From contig NC_054689.1 of assembly GCF_011074885.1 (NCBI RefSeq), positions 930,001 through 994,000 of the forward strand: DNA of 64,000 nucleotides, read 5' to 3'. Position 1 is the first letter of the stretch. Each line of letters starts with the position of its first letter. This document shows positions 53,781-63,951 of this stretch, piece by piece. Below the pieces are notes generated by a model, which saw only the letters and a list, made by a program, of their open reading frames with translations, ran no database searches and was not told where the DNA came from. The position numbers and the translations under genes are program-made. Source of the stretch: Brettanomyces bruxellensis (taxonomy: Eukaryota; Ascomycota; Pichiomycetes; Pichiales; Pichiaceae).

Positions 53781-56120
53781 TCACATACCCCTGGCCCTTT
53801 GTAGATCCTTGAGTGCCGAATTTAGCGGAAGTCTGGCCGAATGGGTAATACTATGTCCCAATCCATAATCCCGCAAGGCATTTCTGACACTTCCAACAGA
53901 GGAGTTCGAACCAGTTGAAGAAACAGAAGATGCACTTCTTGGTGCAGTCGGAACAACAGAATACCTCCTTTCGTGGTAGGTGATCCCAACCTCGCACACT
54001 TTTCTGCTATTCTCCATCTTGCTAGGATCCACTTCGTGGAACCAGTCCTGCTTTTCATCGTATTCATACAACTTCCACTCAACTCCAAATGGACGAGGCT
54101 CAAATACATAAACGGCATGTAAAGGAACGTCCAACTCACCCACAGCCTCTCTTTTCAAGTTGAGGAAGTACGCCAATAGGATTCGGCTCACCACACGATG
54201 CGTTATCAATAGCATGTGGCTCGTGGACCGCTCCATCTCATTTATTATGGGCTTGAGCCTGTTTATCACATCCAGATACGACTCACCGCCCATTCCCGGG
54301 TATCTATACGTCATTTTATCGTTCAATCTGGCTGCAAACTCCTCTGGATACACATCCTGGATCTCTTGGTACGTCATACCGTCAAAATTGCCGCTTCCAA
54401 GTTCATCCAAAGCCCGCAACTGCTTGACCTGGTACCGGCTTTCGGGGAAGTACTCAGATGTCTGAACACTCCGCTTCAGCATCGAAGATAACACCTGGAA
54501 ATCCGGCTCAACAGGTGGCTTTATCTCTCCAGCATCAAGCAAATACTTGTAATGCTCATCATGCAATTCCTTCTGGTACTGCCGCAGTTGCCTCATCCGA
54601 AACTCCTTTCTCTTGAAGTCCACAAACTTCACCAAGGCTTGCGAGAATCTTCTTCCTCTCTCAGTCAATGGTGCATCACCACCAATTCGTCCCTTCACAT
54701 TGTCTGTTGACTCACCATGCCGGGCAATAAAGGTCAGCCGCTTCGAGAGGTTGAAGTTAAGGAAGTAGTATATGATCTGCGAAGGTATGAAGCCCTTGAT
54801 GTTGCATGCAATCACTTTCCGACCAACATCGATCATCTGGATATATTGGAAATCCTTATTTTGATCCTCCTCCTTGGATATCGTCTCGTACACCTTCTCG
54901 TAGTTCTTAAGTCGTCCTCTGAAGTCCTCCAACGCTTTGTTTCTGTCCATTTTCTTGTAGTCCGGTCCGTCCAACTTGAGGTGGATGTTCGTGTCAATAA
55001 TCACCTTGTCATTGCATATGCTCTCCAAGTATAGCACCTTGAGCTTGCCTTTACTTCTTTCCTTGATGGTGTCAAAGAGCATTTTACGCCGCTTAACCGT
55101 GGTATTTGTCGCATCAAACACACCCACACACCCACCTTTCTTCAGCAAGTAGTCCAAAAGATGGTCTAGTGTCTCCTTGGCCCACACTTCCCTTAGATGC
55201 ACGTTCTTCTCGTTTGATGGCGAGAAGAAGTTCGCATCTTGGGCTGTGGACATAGCCTCTTTCTTTGGCAAATTTTCACCATCTGGCAACGGCTTGCTTG
55301 CAGGACCAACCTTCTTTGATCTGGCACGCCTCGTAGAGCCAACATTGAAGATTTTTGATGGAATTTGGAGCCAATTGAGGTATCGAACGAGCTTCTTACT
55401 CAAATATGACTTGCCCCGGGCAGGTAATCCGACCAGAACAACCACCAACTTCTCGTTTGTGGATTCAAATTCTCCGTGTGGCGATGATTTCGTCCTTGTC
55501 TGGCCAGGAAAGTTGAAACTGGAGCTGTATTGCCGCTCCATAGACGTCTCGGTCTTTTCCGGCCCACACTTCGCAGACGGCGCCGATATGCTCTTATTTC
55601 TCATTGTGTTTTCAGCCGTCTCCTTCCTGAGTTCAAGCTCCTGCTTCTTGCCCCTCTTCTTTGAGGATCCAGTGCATTCTTTGTCTTCTGCAGCCTCCCC
55701 TTCGCTCAATTCATCATCGCTCAATACTATTGGCGATAAATTCGATGGCGAGCTGTAGCCACTCACAACAGGAGTGTCACTTAGAGGCCTCTTGTTGAAA
55801 ACTGGAAATTGGACATCTCCTTTGCTCTGCGAATTGTTTTCTGCCCTCAGATTGTACTGCTGAAGCGAATTCCGGAGGCTTCTTATCTCTGCCGACTCAT
55901 TAAAAGAAGCATCAATAGAATCATCTTCCTCATCTGTCGACTCAATTGCCGATTCCATTTTCTGAGGATAGCGATAAAATACCGAGGGACTAAACTCAGA
56001 AAACTGGACATTCTTTGATTTGGAAGATGACTCCAGTGGGGTATTCATATCATGAGATGACGTGGATGCTGATTCATTGGGGCTAATATCTGTATCTTGG
56101 TGTGTATTTTCCTCTGGCAT
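53781..56120 (-). CDS. PFK26: 6-phosphofructo-2-kinase/fructose-2,6-bisphosphatase, apparently bifunctional
   Basis: This 779-aa protein has a Ser-rich N-terminal extension of ~220 residues, then the 2-kinase domain with Walker A VGLPARGKSYLSKK (about residues 228-241) and GVFDATNTTVKRR, then a histidine-phosphatase domain. In the latter the phospho-accepting His468 (FIARHGESTDN), the second catalytic His641 (LLITHRVVSR) and the acid loop LDELGSGNFDG are all present. The enzyme makes and degrades fructose-2,6-bisphosphate, which controls glycolysis against gluconeogenesis. S. cerevisiae Pfk26 (827 aa) has lost the catalytic histidine, whereas Fbp26 keeps it; this protein has the Pfk26-like length but keeps the His. 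The C-terminal tail is Ser-rich. The ATG is the first in frame, 340 bp from a CACGTGAT site. Confidence 0.92.
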   Translation of the reverse strand: MPEENTHQDTDISPNESASTSSHDMNTPLESSSKSKNVQFSEFSPSVFYRYPQKMESAIESTDEEDDSIDASFNESAEIRSLRNSLQQYNLRAENNSQSKGDVQFPVFNKRPLSDTPVVSGYSSPSNLSPIVLSDDELSEGEAAEDKECTGSSKKRGKKQELELRKETAENTMRNKSISAPSAKCGPEKTETSMERQYSSSFNFPGQTRTKSSPHGEFESTNEKLVVVLVGLPARGKSYLSKKLVRYLNWLQIPSKIFNVGSTRRARSKKVGPASKPLPDGENLPKKEAMSTAQDANFFSPSNEKNVHLREVWAKETLDHLLDYLLKKGGCVGVFDATNTTVKRRKMLFDTIKERSKGKLKVLYLESICNDKVIIDTNIHLKLDGPDYKKMDRNKALEDFRGRLKNYEKVYETISKEEDQNKDFQYIQMIDVGRKVIACNIKGFIPSQIIYYFLNFNLSKRLTFIARHGESTDNVKGRIGGDAPLTERGRRFSQALVKFVDFKRKEFRMRQLRQYQKELHDEHYKYLLDAGEIKPPVEPDFQVLSSMLKRSVQTSEYFPESRYQVKQLRALDELGSGNFDGMTYQEIQDVYPEEFAARLNDKMTYRYPGMGGESYLDVINRLKPIINEMERSTSHMLLITHRVVSRILLAYFLNLKREAVGELDVPLHAVYVFEPRPFGVEWKLYEYDEKQDWFHEVDPSKMENSRKVCEVGITYHERRYSVVPTAPRSASSVSSTGSNSSVGSVRNALRDYGLGHSITHSARLPLNSALKDLQRARGM

Positions 56121-56838
56121 TGGTTCGGTACTGTATAAAGCCCAATTCTATAAATGCCAAGTGCGAGCAAAAAGGAAAAAGAGAAGAAAGTGAATGCAGT
56201 GGAGGCAATGAAAAGTTAAAATATTCGGAGATGGTAAATATAGATAGGTACGATGATTGACGCAGCTGTCAAAAGAGAGAAAAAAAAGGTATGCGATGAA
56301 AAAAAAAAGAACATGCACAAATTAAGCGTTCCCGGATTGTAGACAATTGCAGAAGCAGACAGACCATGACAAAAAATATTTTGGCAAGCATGATATTTAC
56401 ACTACGTCAATACAACGTGTCAATCATTTAGTATGGAAATCCAATTAGGGCGGTGTTGCACGTGATACATGCCTGTGCGTTTTGATAAGGTCTAGGGCCT
56501 GTTTAATTTACTTTGAATTGCAAACCAAATGGGAAAGAAAAGAAAGTTATGGTGATTAGATTCTAGATTATGCTGGGAGGGGAACAATAAAACTGCAAAA
56601 TGACACATTGTGCAGTAGCATAATATTCTGGACTTGGAATTTAGTGACTGAATGAGATAAGGGATTACAGGTTGAACTGGATATGGGATTAAGCATTTAA
56701 ATATATAATTGCATGATCGAATAAGATTATATCCAAGTACAAGATTTCATCCTTATTACAAAATTACACTCTTAGCACATTTCACATACGAATTTCACCA
56801 TTGAATTAAATACATTGCATTACACACAACCACCCGGT
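56121..56838. other. Intergenic region, PFK26 promoter and carrier-gene 3' flank
   Basis: ATCACGTG (minus strand, 56459-56466) is a Cbf1/Tye7-type site 340 bp upstream of the PFK26-like ATG. The rest is AT-rich with no gene. Confidence 0.5.
56459..56466 (-). promoter_or_regulatory. ATCACGTG, Cbf1/Tye7-type E-box
   Basis: This octamer fits the Cbf1 consensus RTCACRTG and lies in the promoter of a glycolytic regulator. In Candida and Saccharomyces, the CACGTG-binding bHLH factor Tye7 activates glycolytic genes. Use of the site is inferred. Confidence 0.3.
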
Positions 56839-57819
56839 TCAACCCAACCACCTCAATACATATTCAACAGTTGTAAATGTGGCAGCACTACAAGGAATGG
56901 CTCTGACCAATGCGGGCCCAATTCCCCTCCAGAATCCTCTCCACCCTTCCTTCGCAGCAATTTCTTTAACGACTGAACCGATTCGACCACCATACTTGGA
57001 ATTTGGCCCGAATTGGTCACCCTGAATCCTCGATTTGATTACATCAAGCGGATATGAGGCCAACCACAATATGTCACCTGCAGCAGCTCCAAACAACAAC
57101 AACCAGGGTGTCGATATTTCTTTTCTTTGCTTATGCTGGATTTGAACCGCCTGCCGCATCATGTATTCATAGCTTAGAAACCACATACCATATGCCTGTG
57201 CCTCTCTAAGCAAAGTGATGAATGCTCCTCTGAACAAACCTTTGGCCACACCATCACTTCTGACGATTTTTCGAATAGCATCCCGTGGCCCACGGTAAAG
57301 CTTATTTTTGTTGTCTGACTGCACCTGGAGCAATATCCTGATTTGCTCCACAGGTGCCGTAACAGGCGTATTTACTATTCCTGCAACGGCACCTGCTTCA
57401 AAGAATTGTGCAAGTGTCAAATCCTTCTGCTTCGGATGCCTTTTAAGAATCTGCCTTTTAGCCTCATAAAACCCGTAGAACTGGATCGAGACACACGCCC
57501 CAACACCAAAAAGAGGTGCCAAAGTTCCTTTATAAAATGCAGAGGCACCCTCATTCTTTAGTGTGTTGGTCACTGCCTCAAATGGTGATGAGTACTGACC
57601 TGTTTGCATTCTCACCTTTACCAAATCAAACGGCTGCCCAATAAGAACCTGCACCGCCCCACCGGCGAAACCTGCTAGCTGAGATGAATATCAAGATGTT
57701 AGTTTAAGCCTTGGTGTGAGCATATGAGAGAGATTCATACTTACTATATCTTTGGCCTTTCTCATGTAGCTTTGATCGACATTAGCCACATCTGCCTTAT
57801 CATTTCCATCAGAGGACAT
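56839..57819 (-). CDS. YMC1: Mitochondrial carrier, Ymc1/Ymc2 type (spliced)
   Basis: Exon 1 is 57819-57745 (25 codons, from MSSDGNDKADV to RKAKDI) and exon 2 is 57678-56839, giving 304 aa. The 66-nt intron has donor GTAAGT, branch point ACTAAC and acceptor CAG, and the junction restores KDI-LAGFAGGAVQVLIGQPFD, matching KDIFAGTIGGIAQVLVGQPFD of S. cerevisiae Ymc1. Three carrier signatures are present: QPFDLVKVR, APVEQIRIL and YPLDVIKSR. Ymc1/Ymc2 are inner-membrane carriers tied to glycine/serine and glutamate metabolism and oleate growth; the exact substrate is not certain. The related carnitine (Crc1) and ornithine (Ort1) carriers are less likely, given the LWL-x-x-YPLDV segment and the N-terminal match. 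Confidence 0.87.
57679..57744 (-). other. Intron of the YMC-type carrier gene (66 nt)
   Basis: The donor is GTAAGTAT, the branch point AAACTAAC about 20 nt before the acceptor, and the acceptor CTCAG. Without this splice the carrier lacks the first part of its first transmembrane helix. Confidence 0.92.
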
Positions 57820-58501
57820 GATTTAAATCTACAATCTCTACCTGCTTGTCTATGACTAGAATTCGCAATCACTCAAGCAGTGCTGTCAGTATCAGAGGAT
57901 TACTCTATGTAACGGGTAAGAGAATAAACCACTGAATTGAAAAAAAAAGAAAGAAAAAGGGCATGATTGTAATAAAAAACAAGATTAAATAATTAAGTTT
58001 AATCCACAGTTGTGAAGCCAATAATGATCGATTGATAGTGGAACGTAGGACTTATCAAAGTTTATCAGGTGAAAAATATATGCAAGAATCGCGAAAAGTC
58101 ACGTGCGCAGAAATATACATGTGTTCAATCTATCTGCAATAGATAGATAGTCTCTACAGCCTAGCAAGTTTCGGAAAAAATAACCATGATCACATTGAAG
58201 CCTGAAAAAAGTAAAGTGAAAGAAAGAAGAAAGAAACACAGAGTATGTACGAATTGGTGAGACAGATATGAAAAATGTGGAAGGCTAAAGAAACAACAAG
58301 AAAAAAAGAAATTAATATGATAAAGAACCCCAGTTAGAAAAGAATACCTTCCGCTTACTAGACGGACACATATCCATGATGAAATAGATATTTTAGTAGA
58401 TCGACGATTTCGAAGAATGAATGTTTGAAGCAACGGCGAGTCTTGAAAGAAGCTTGTTGAGTACGGTGCTATTTTTTGTCCCTATATCTTCTTGGAATCA
58501 T
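57820..58501. other. Intergenic region between the carrier gene and MOB1
   Basis: GTCACGTG (58098-58105), a Cbf1-type site, lies about 280 bp upstream of the carrier ATG. The rest is AT-rich with short A runs. No gene is seen. Confidence 0.5.
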
Positions 58502-59275
58502 TCAGTCGAGTATACCAATCTTCTTTGTATCACCTTGGAGCATTCTGGAGACCAAGTCTCCCATTGGACCGTAATCTTTTGGTTGTAACAGGTGAAATTC
58601 ACGGCAGAATAGCACGAAATGCTTAAGAGACGTGTTAAGATGTGCCTGGATCCCCAATTCGTTAATTTCGTCGAAGTGATGGCAGTACATGTGTGCATAA
58701 ACCCTGAAAAGTCTCTTCATGATTGTTTTGACGAGTGCTGGAAACTGTCTGGGAAACGGCACACCCATTTTCGTTGGGAAAACAGACTCGTCATCAAGAA
58801 ATCCTTGTATCCACGTCATGAGTGCCTCAACATATCCCGGGGCAGACATCGAAACGGGTGGTTTTCTTCGATTCATCGGATCCTGCCATAGATACTCGTA
58901 TTCTTGAGTAGCAATCATACGAGGACACGTTTTAGGAGAGCAGAACTCCGTAATTGTTCCGTACAACATGTTAATCTGGTTGTAGAAGTTCACCACATTC
59001 ACTGCAAACCACTCATTGGTATCTTCCCCCTTTGGAAGCTTCACTGCCTGTGCTAAAGCTGATCCTGACCCTAACGTTTGTTCTGCATACTCTCTTATTT
59101 CTTTGTGACTGGACACTCGCTTTTGGTTGGGGTCACCTGTTGAGTTTATTGTCTGGTAGTATTCCTGCTGTCTTTTAGATGAAGCCGGACTTAGTTCTGG
59201 ATTTCTTCTGAATGTTCTTGTTGATCGTATGGTAGGCACAGCCCCTCCATTAAAGTGACTCTGGAAAAACGACAT
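58502..59275 (-). CDS. MOB1: Mob1, activator subunit of Dbf2/NDR kinase (mitotic exit network)
   Basis: A 257-aa protein from the ATG at 59275, giving [11 protein letters not shown] and then [10 protein letters not shown], which matches the start MSFLQNF...TIRSTRGF of S. cerevisiae Mob1; the frame is open further upstream but has no better ATG. The core [41 protein letters not shown] and [14 protein letters not shown] is near-identical across Mob1 proteins. The zinc ligands are Cys112, Cys117, His195 and His200. Mob1 binds and activates Dbf2 at the spindle pole and bud neck for mitotic exit and cytokinesis. The N-terminal extension is shorter than in S. cerevisiae (314 aa). Mob2 is excluded by the N-terminal match. 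Confidence 0.96.
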   Translation of the reverse strand: MSFFQSHFNGGAVPTIRSTRTFRRNPELSPASSKRQQEYYQTINSTGDPNQKRVSSHKEIREYAEQTLGSGSALAQAVKLPKGEDTNEWFAVNVVNFYNQINMLYGTITEFCSPKTCPRMIATQEYEYLWQDPMNRRKPPVSMSAPGYVEALMTWIQGFLDDESVFPTKMGVPFPRQFPALVKTIMKRLFRVYAHMYCHHFDEINELGIQAHLNTSLKHFVLFCREFHLLQPKDYGPMGDLVSRMLQGDTKKIGILD

Positions 59276-60580
59276 TTTGATAATCTTCTCCTGGTCTCGA
59301 GTGGATAGCTGAGATGCTGATTTGGCACGATTGATACTTTGTAAAAGACGCAAAGAATCCAATAAATTGACCTTTGAGTATGAAAAAACCTGTATGTTTA
59401 AGTCTGGTCTCAGCGTCTACTGAGAAGCCTGCCTAGCTTTCTCTTTTAGTTTATCAATTTTTTTTATCTTCCCCCTTCAAATTGCGAATTTCTTAATTTC
59501 ATATATTTATCAATTTCCTTTTACGGCTGAAACGATTTCAATTTCGCTAACTTCCAAGCCTACCATCTACTATTACCAGATAATTATTTTCTTCCCCACA
59601 CGGATGCTTGCCAATTAGTCGAAGCCTGCCTCCAGACCATAGGCCGACTCATGCATACATCTGCGCTTTATCTTGCTTACATTTGAACTTTTTGGCCGCC
59701 TTAAATTCATCGTTACTGTAAACATCCAAATGCACTCCGCCTCATTCTACAAATCCTCAACTTTCGTTACAAAGCAACAAACAGGTTGATATGAAGCTTG
59801 GATACTTGTTAAGAAGTACATAAACGGTCTGGAAATCAGAGCTTTTTATAACGGAATACGACCACAGCCAATTTGAGGTTTTTTAAATAGGCAAAAATAT
59901 GAAGAATAAAACTAAAATTCAGGCAAAGGTAAGACAAGAGGGAATACAATCTGTATGATGATATCTGGCGCTAAATTTCGTATTCGGTTTACTGACTCTA
60001 TTTAGTGCACTGCGATTCAAACATAATTCGTTTTTGATCCCTAACAAGGTTTTTATCGTTTTACCTCGTATTTGACAATCATTTTGACTCAATTCATCGT
60101 AGATCTAGGGTATAATTTCCTAATTATACGTAAAATAATGAAAGAGATCTCTCTTATTGCCTTAAACTGAACACCATCATTTTACATCGGACTGGTTTGG
60201 TCCTACCGTTGGATTCAGTTAGGGAATAATGCGTGGTAGCTATTTTTTGCCGGAAAAAGGAAGAAAGGGGGGGGGGGTAAAAAAAAAAAAAAAAAAAAAA
60301 ACAGCCTGATGCTACGCATTAGGGATAAAGCCCGAAGTTATACCACGAAATTATGCCGTTCGGTATTTCGGACATTTCAAACGTTAAACTATTAAGCATA
60401 GAAAAAAAAGTTAACAGGTAGACAAAGTTATTAATAATCAACGTGTAACATAATTAATCTCTTTTTTCCGTGTACTTATAAAGACGGATCAATCTGCATT
60501 ATAATTTCCTTTTTACCGAAGTATTTGATTACTCTAGCGTATCTATCTAGCAGAGATCAAAAGTAGGCCGGTGAAAAAAT
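59276..60580. other. Divergent promoter region of MOB1 and PMU1
   Basis: There is no gene. The region has an 8-bp stem/4-base loop inverted repeat (GTATAATT-TCCT-AATTATAC) at 60110-60129, and an 11-G run at 60267-60277 followed, after one T, by 23 A (60279-60301). Confidence 0.55.
60267..60301. repeat. G11-T-A23 homopolymer pair
   Basis: Eleven G are followed by one T and 23 A, about 280 bp upstream of the PMU1 ATG. The run lengths may be inexact. Confidence 0.8.
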
Positions 60581-61603
60581 ATGACTAAACTTATCTCCGT
60601 TAATGAGTGCGATGTCCAGGATGCACATTCAAACTTGGACCAGATTGAACTATATTCTACGAAAAGAGCAAAACTAGACAATGAGAGAAACCCGAAAACA
60701 GGAAAGTTGACAAGACCATGGCACTTTGAAGTTGTCCCTGGATTTTTCAAGCAGGACGATGAGGAAACAGATGATGCTACCTTTGATTTTATAGATGAGC
60801 ATTTTGGATTGAAGTTGGAATCCTGGAAAGATGTGATAGAGAAGGTCAAAGAGCTGAATGCCAATGCAAAGAAAAACGAGGAGTACAAGCTCATCTTCTT
60901 TGCAAGGCATGGACAGGGCTTTCATAACATGGGTGTTGAACTTGTGGGGTTGAAAGACTGGGACAATTACTGGTCAAAAAAATGTGGAATGACACTTGAA
61001 GATGGTACCAAATTTACATGGGGACCGGATCCAAAGCTTTCGCCCTTGGGAAGAAAGCAGGTTTCAGCTGTTCATGAGGCTGTTGAGGCAGAAATCAAAA
61101 GAGGTATGCCTCTTCCAACCAAATTTTTTAGCTCTCCATTTACAAGATCTGCCAGCACTCTGGTGATAACATGGAAGGATCTTTTGATCTGTAAGGACGG
61201 TGATAAAGAAGCAGAAAGCAAGTTACTTGGCGAGAGAATGCACCCATTGGTGAAAGAAGACTTGAGAGAAACTATCGGTCTTCATATGTGTGATAAGCGT
61301 GCAAAGAAGTCCGATTTCTTGAAGGTCTTTAAGCAGTGGGGATTTACAGTGGAAGATGGATTCCCAGAAGAGGATATTTATCACAAGGATGAGTGGAGAG
61401 AGCCGTTATCTGAACAGAGTTTGAGAGCCGACAACTTCTTACAATTTCTGTATGAGAACTACCCGAATGACAGCACTGTGTACACGGCATCGCATGCAGG
61501 CGAAATTAGAGCATTCATTACCGCTTTGGGACATAGACAGTTCACCATTCCTACCGCTGGACTGATTCCAATAGTTGTGAAGGGTACTAGAGCCGAGGAC
61601 TAA
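60581..61603 (+). CDS. PMU1: Pmu1-like phosphatase of the histidine-phosphatase (phosphomutase) superfamily
   Basis: This 340-aa protein carries the RHG signature with catalytic His110 in FFARHGQGFHN, a typical LSPLGRKQ segment, FFSSPFTRSASTL, and the second catalytic His305 in YTASHAGEIRAF. The N-terminal PWHFEVVPGFFKQDD and the long HGQGFHN motif fit yeast Pmu1 (YKL128C) and its relatives better than glycolytic phosphoglycerate mutase. Pmu1 was found as a suppressor of tps2 and of an ade3 ade16 ade17 strain. A Candida glabrata relative, Pmu2, became the main phosphate-starvation phosphatase. The substrate is not predicted. No signal peptide is seen, so it is probably cytosolic. Confidence 0.85.
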   Translation: MTKLISVNECDVQDAHSNLDQIELYSTKRAKLDNERNPKTGKLTRPWHFEVVPGFFKQDDEETDDATFDFIDEHFGLKLESWKDVIEKVKELNANAKKNEEYKLIFFARHGQGFHNMGVELVGLKDWDNYWSKKCGMTLEDGTKFTWGPDPKLSPLGRKQVSAVHEAVEAEIKRGMPLPTKFFSSPFTRSASTLVITWKDLLICKDGDKEAESKLLGERMHPLVKEDLRETIGLHMCDKRAKKSDFLKVFKQWGFTVEDGFPEEDIYHKDEWREPLSEQSLRADNFLQFLYENYPNDSTVYTASHAGEIRAFITALGHRQFTIPTAGLIPIVVKGTRAED

Positions 61604-61875
61604 TCGTGTATGACGATGTTAAAGACTAAGAGTAAAAGAAAAAAGTATTTTTGTGCTGCTTTACATAGATAGATATAAATGACTTGAAAATTAATGGCAC
61701 AGGCATCATAACGTGTTGCTCTAAAGGACGTAAAACAACAGCAACAACAAAAATATAAGAAGGCATAAGAGAAAAAAAAGCAAAATATCAGTAGGTAGAA
61801 ACGCAACAACACCGGATCGTTAGAGAAGAACAAGACGCAGCGGAAGTAGAATATATGATAAAACGAAAATTCACA

Positions 61876-63951
61876 TCACTGCTTCGTATCTTGAAGAAGT
61901 TTATTCACCTTCTCGATACTCTGCTTCGTGTAGAATCTAACATCAACATCATCATCATTCTCAAATGCTTCAAGAGTAGGCACAATTTTATCAGTCACTA
62001 TGGTCTTATATTCTGGATATAATCTTTCTGCTATTGAAGCCAACGACTTGGCAACGTTAAATCTAATGTTTGGCACATGGTCTGACTTTAATTCATCGAT
62101 AAAAGGATATATATCCTCGGAAATGACCTTTGGAGAGAGAACAGGTATCAATTTATCCAGCGCTAGCAAGCACGTGATTCTGCATATAAAGTTATCAAAG
62201 TCCTTCGACTGCTTCTTCTCGAGGATTCTCTTGATAAGCTCTTTCTTACACCAATCCTCACCAAAGAACTTCGTTAACTTCTGCAAGTTCATAATAGCGG
62301 CTTCCCTGATAGAGTAGACTGGATCCCATAGCCAGTCCATACACAACTGTCCCAATGCCTCATTGAAGAAGGCCACACCGAGCTGTTCTGCCAATAAAGG
62401 AATTTGCTGGATGATTGCCAACCTGACTCTCCACAACTTATCGTTGGAGAGAGAGGTGATAGCAGGCAGCAACGATTCGGACAAAAGTTGGATTCCAATG
62501 ACATCGTTGACAACCTGGAGCTTTGATATAATGTTCAAACGAACTTCACTGAATTCGTCCTTTAGCATGTCCACGAATATAGGAAGAAGATATTTGATGG
62601 TGGCATCTTTTCCAAATATGGGAGCCAATCCTGTGATTTCTCCGGCTAATGCACTTCTCACAGATTCTGCCTCATCCATGCTCAACTGTGATATAACTGG
62701 AACGATGTCATCAACCATGATGGAACGATCAGCCTTGTTGACCAACTTGCAAAAGGACGAGAGCTCCTTGGAAATCGCTTTCCTAACCTCAGCCTCGTTA
62801 TCCTTCATCAGAGAGAGAAGATTAGGCACCAACTTCAACGTGTAACTGTCATCATCAAAGTTCTCGGCCAATTTGTCAAAACGGTCTGCAACCATGTACC
62901 GGACTCTCCAGCTTGGGTCATTTATTAGAGCCAACAAGCTGTCAAACAACTCTGGGTGATGCGTTCTGTCTCCGAGTAATTGCAAGAAGGAAAGAATGGA
63001 GATCAAGACATCAACAGCAAGGAATTTAACGGAATCCTGATTGTCGTTAACGATATTCTCATACATCGACGTGATGATGTCCCAGTGAAACTCATTCACA
63101 GTGTCTGGAGTGTGGAAGTTGGCAGCAAGAAGATCTATAAGCTTTGGAAGCTCTGTTGCAGACGCTTTTCTCACCATAGGCGAGTCATCCTGGATCAAAT
63201 CAAAGTAGAGCTTGAGGAGTTCTGTCCTTATATCAGAAGGAACTCTGATCAAAACACTCTCAAACAATCCAGCAGCTGCAATGTGCAGAGAAAACCACCG
63301 CTCTTTGGCCAGCCTTTGAATAAGAGGTAGAAACGTTTGCTGGATTTGTTCATCTGAGAGCGATTTCGATATAAGATTCAAAGATGCCACAGCCTTCTCA
63401 CGAACAATCGGCTCTTCGCATGCCGAGATCTTTTCCAACACGGGAACCAGTTGTGGCGCATACTCGGGACCACCAACCAAAGAAACAAACTTACCAAGTT
63501 CCTCGGCTGCAATTGCTATAACTTCATCTTCGTCTTCTGGAATCACATCCTCCAAAAATGGGATGAGCTCCTTTCTCGTCCGCTCTGGACCCAATGCAAT
63601 TGCAATCGTGTCCAAACGTTTCATAGCCTGAACTCTGGCTGCAACATCGTCGTGTCGAAGTTCATCCATTAAAAGTGCAATTGGGTACAATTCTTCAACC
63701 TGACCCTTTGTTTGCCCTTCAGTGCCATTTGCATCCGCTTCTCCCGTATGCTCACCACCCTCAGGCACGCTGCCTGCAGCAACTGCTGTGTTTGCTGCTG
63801 GTACACTTCCAGAAGACGAATTGTAGTCTGTAATGGATGTGGAGGAACCCACATTTCTGCCATTTGCAGATATATTCACTGTGCTGGTATCAGAAGCAGA
63901 AGCAGTGGAACCAGCATCAGCCGTGCGATCGTTTGTTTGCTGTGTATCCAT
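61876..63951 (-). CDS. TPD3: Tpd3, PP2A scaffold (A/PR65) subunit
   Basis: This 691-aa protein has a Ser/Thr/Ala/Asn-rich N-terminal tail of ~80 residues, then about 15 HEAT repeats from LYPIALLMDELRHDDVAARV to the C-terminal DDDVDVRFYTKQSIEKV. Blocks such as EELGKFVSLVGG, DPSWRVRYMVADRFDKLAENF and LWDPVYSIREAAIMNLQKL match eukaryotic PR65. It scaffolds the catalytic subunit with B (Cdc55) or B' (Rts1) subunits in mitosis, TORC1 and stress signalling. S. cerevisiae Tpd3 is 635 aa, and the extra length is the N-terminal tail. The ATG at 63951 is the first in frame and lies only 50 bp from the window edge, so the promoter is outside. Confidence 0.97.
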   Translation of the reverse strand: MDTQQTNDRTADAGSTASASDTSTVNISANGRNVGSSTSITDYNSSSGSVPAANTAVAAGSVPEGGEHTGEADANGTEGQTKGQVEELYPIALLMDELRHDDVAARVQAMKRLDTIAIALGPERTRKELIPFLEDVIPEDEDEVIAIAAEELGKFVSLVGGPEYAPQLVPVLEKISACEEPIVREKAVASLNLISKSLSDEQIQQTFLPLIQRLAKERWFSLHIAAAGLFESVLIRVPSDIRTELLKLYFDLIQDDSPMVRKASATELPKLIDLLAANFHTPDTVNEFHWDIITSMYENIVNDNQDSVKFLAVDVLISILSFLQLLGDRTHHPELFDSLLALINDPSWRVRYMVADRFDKLAENFDDDSYTLKLVPNLLSLMKDNEAEVRKAISKELSSFCKLVNKADRSIMVDDIVPVISQLSMDEAESVRSALAGEITGLAPIFGKDATIKYLLPIFVDMLKDEFSEVRLNIISKLQVVNDVIGIQLLSESLLPAITSLSNDKLWRVRLAIIQQIPLLAEQLGVAFFNEALGQLCMDWLWDPVYSIREAAIMNLQKLTKFFGEDWCKKELIKRILEKKQSKDFDNFICRITCLLALDKLIPVLSPKVISEDIYPFIDELKSDHVPNIRFNVAKSLASIAERLYPEYKTIVTDKIVPTLEAFENDDDVDVRFYTKQSIEKVNKLLQDTKQ

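Noticed and set aside
53781..61603. Functional cluster of histidine-phosphatase genes (PFK26-like and PMU1)
   Set aside because: Two members of a large superfamily lie 4.5 kb apart with a carrier and MOB1 between them; sequence and role differ, so I treat it as chance.
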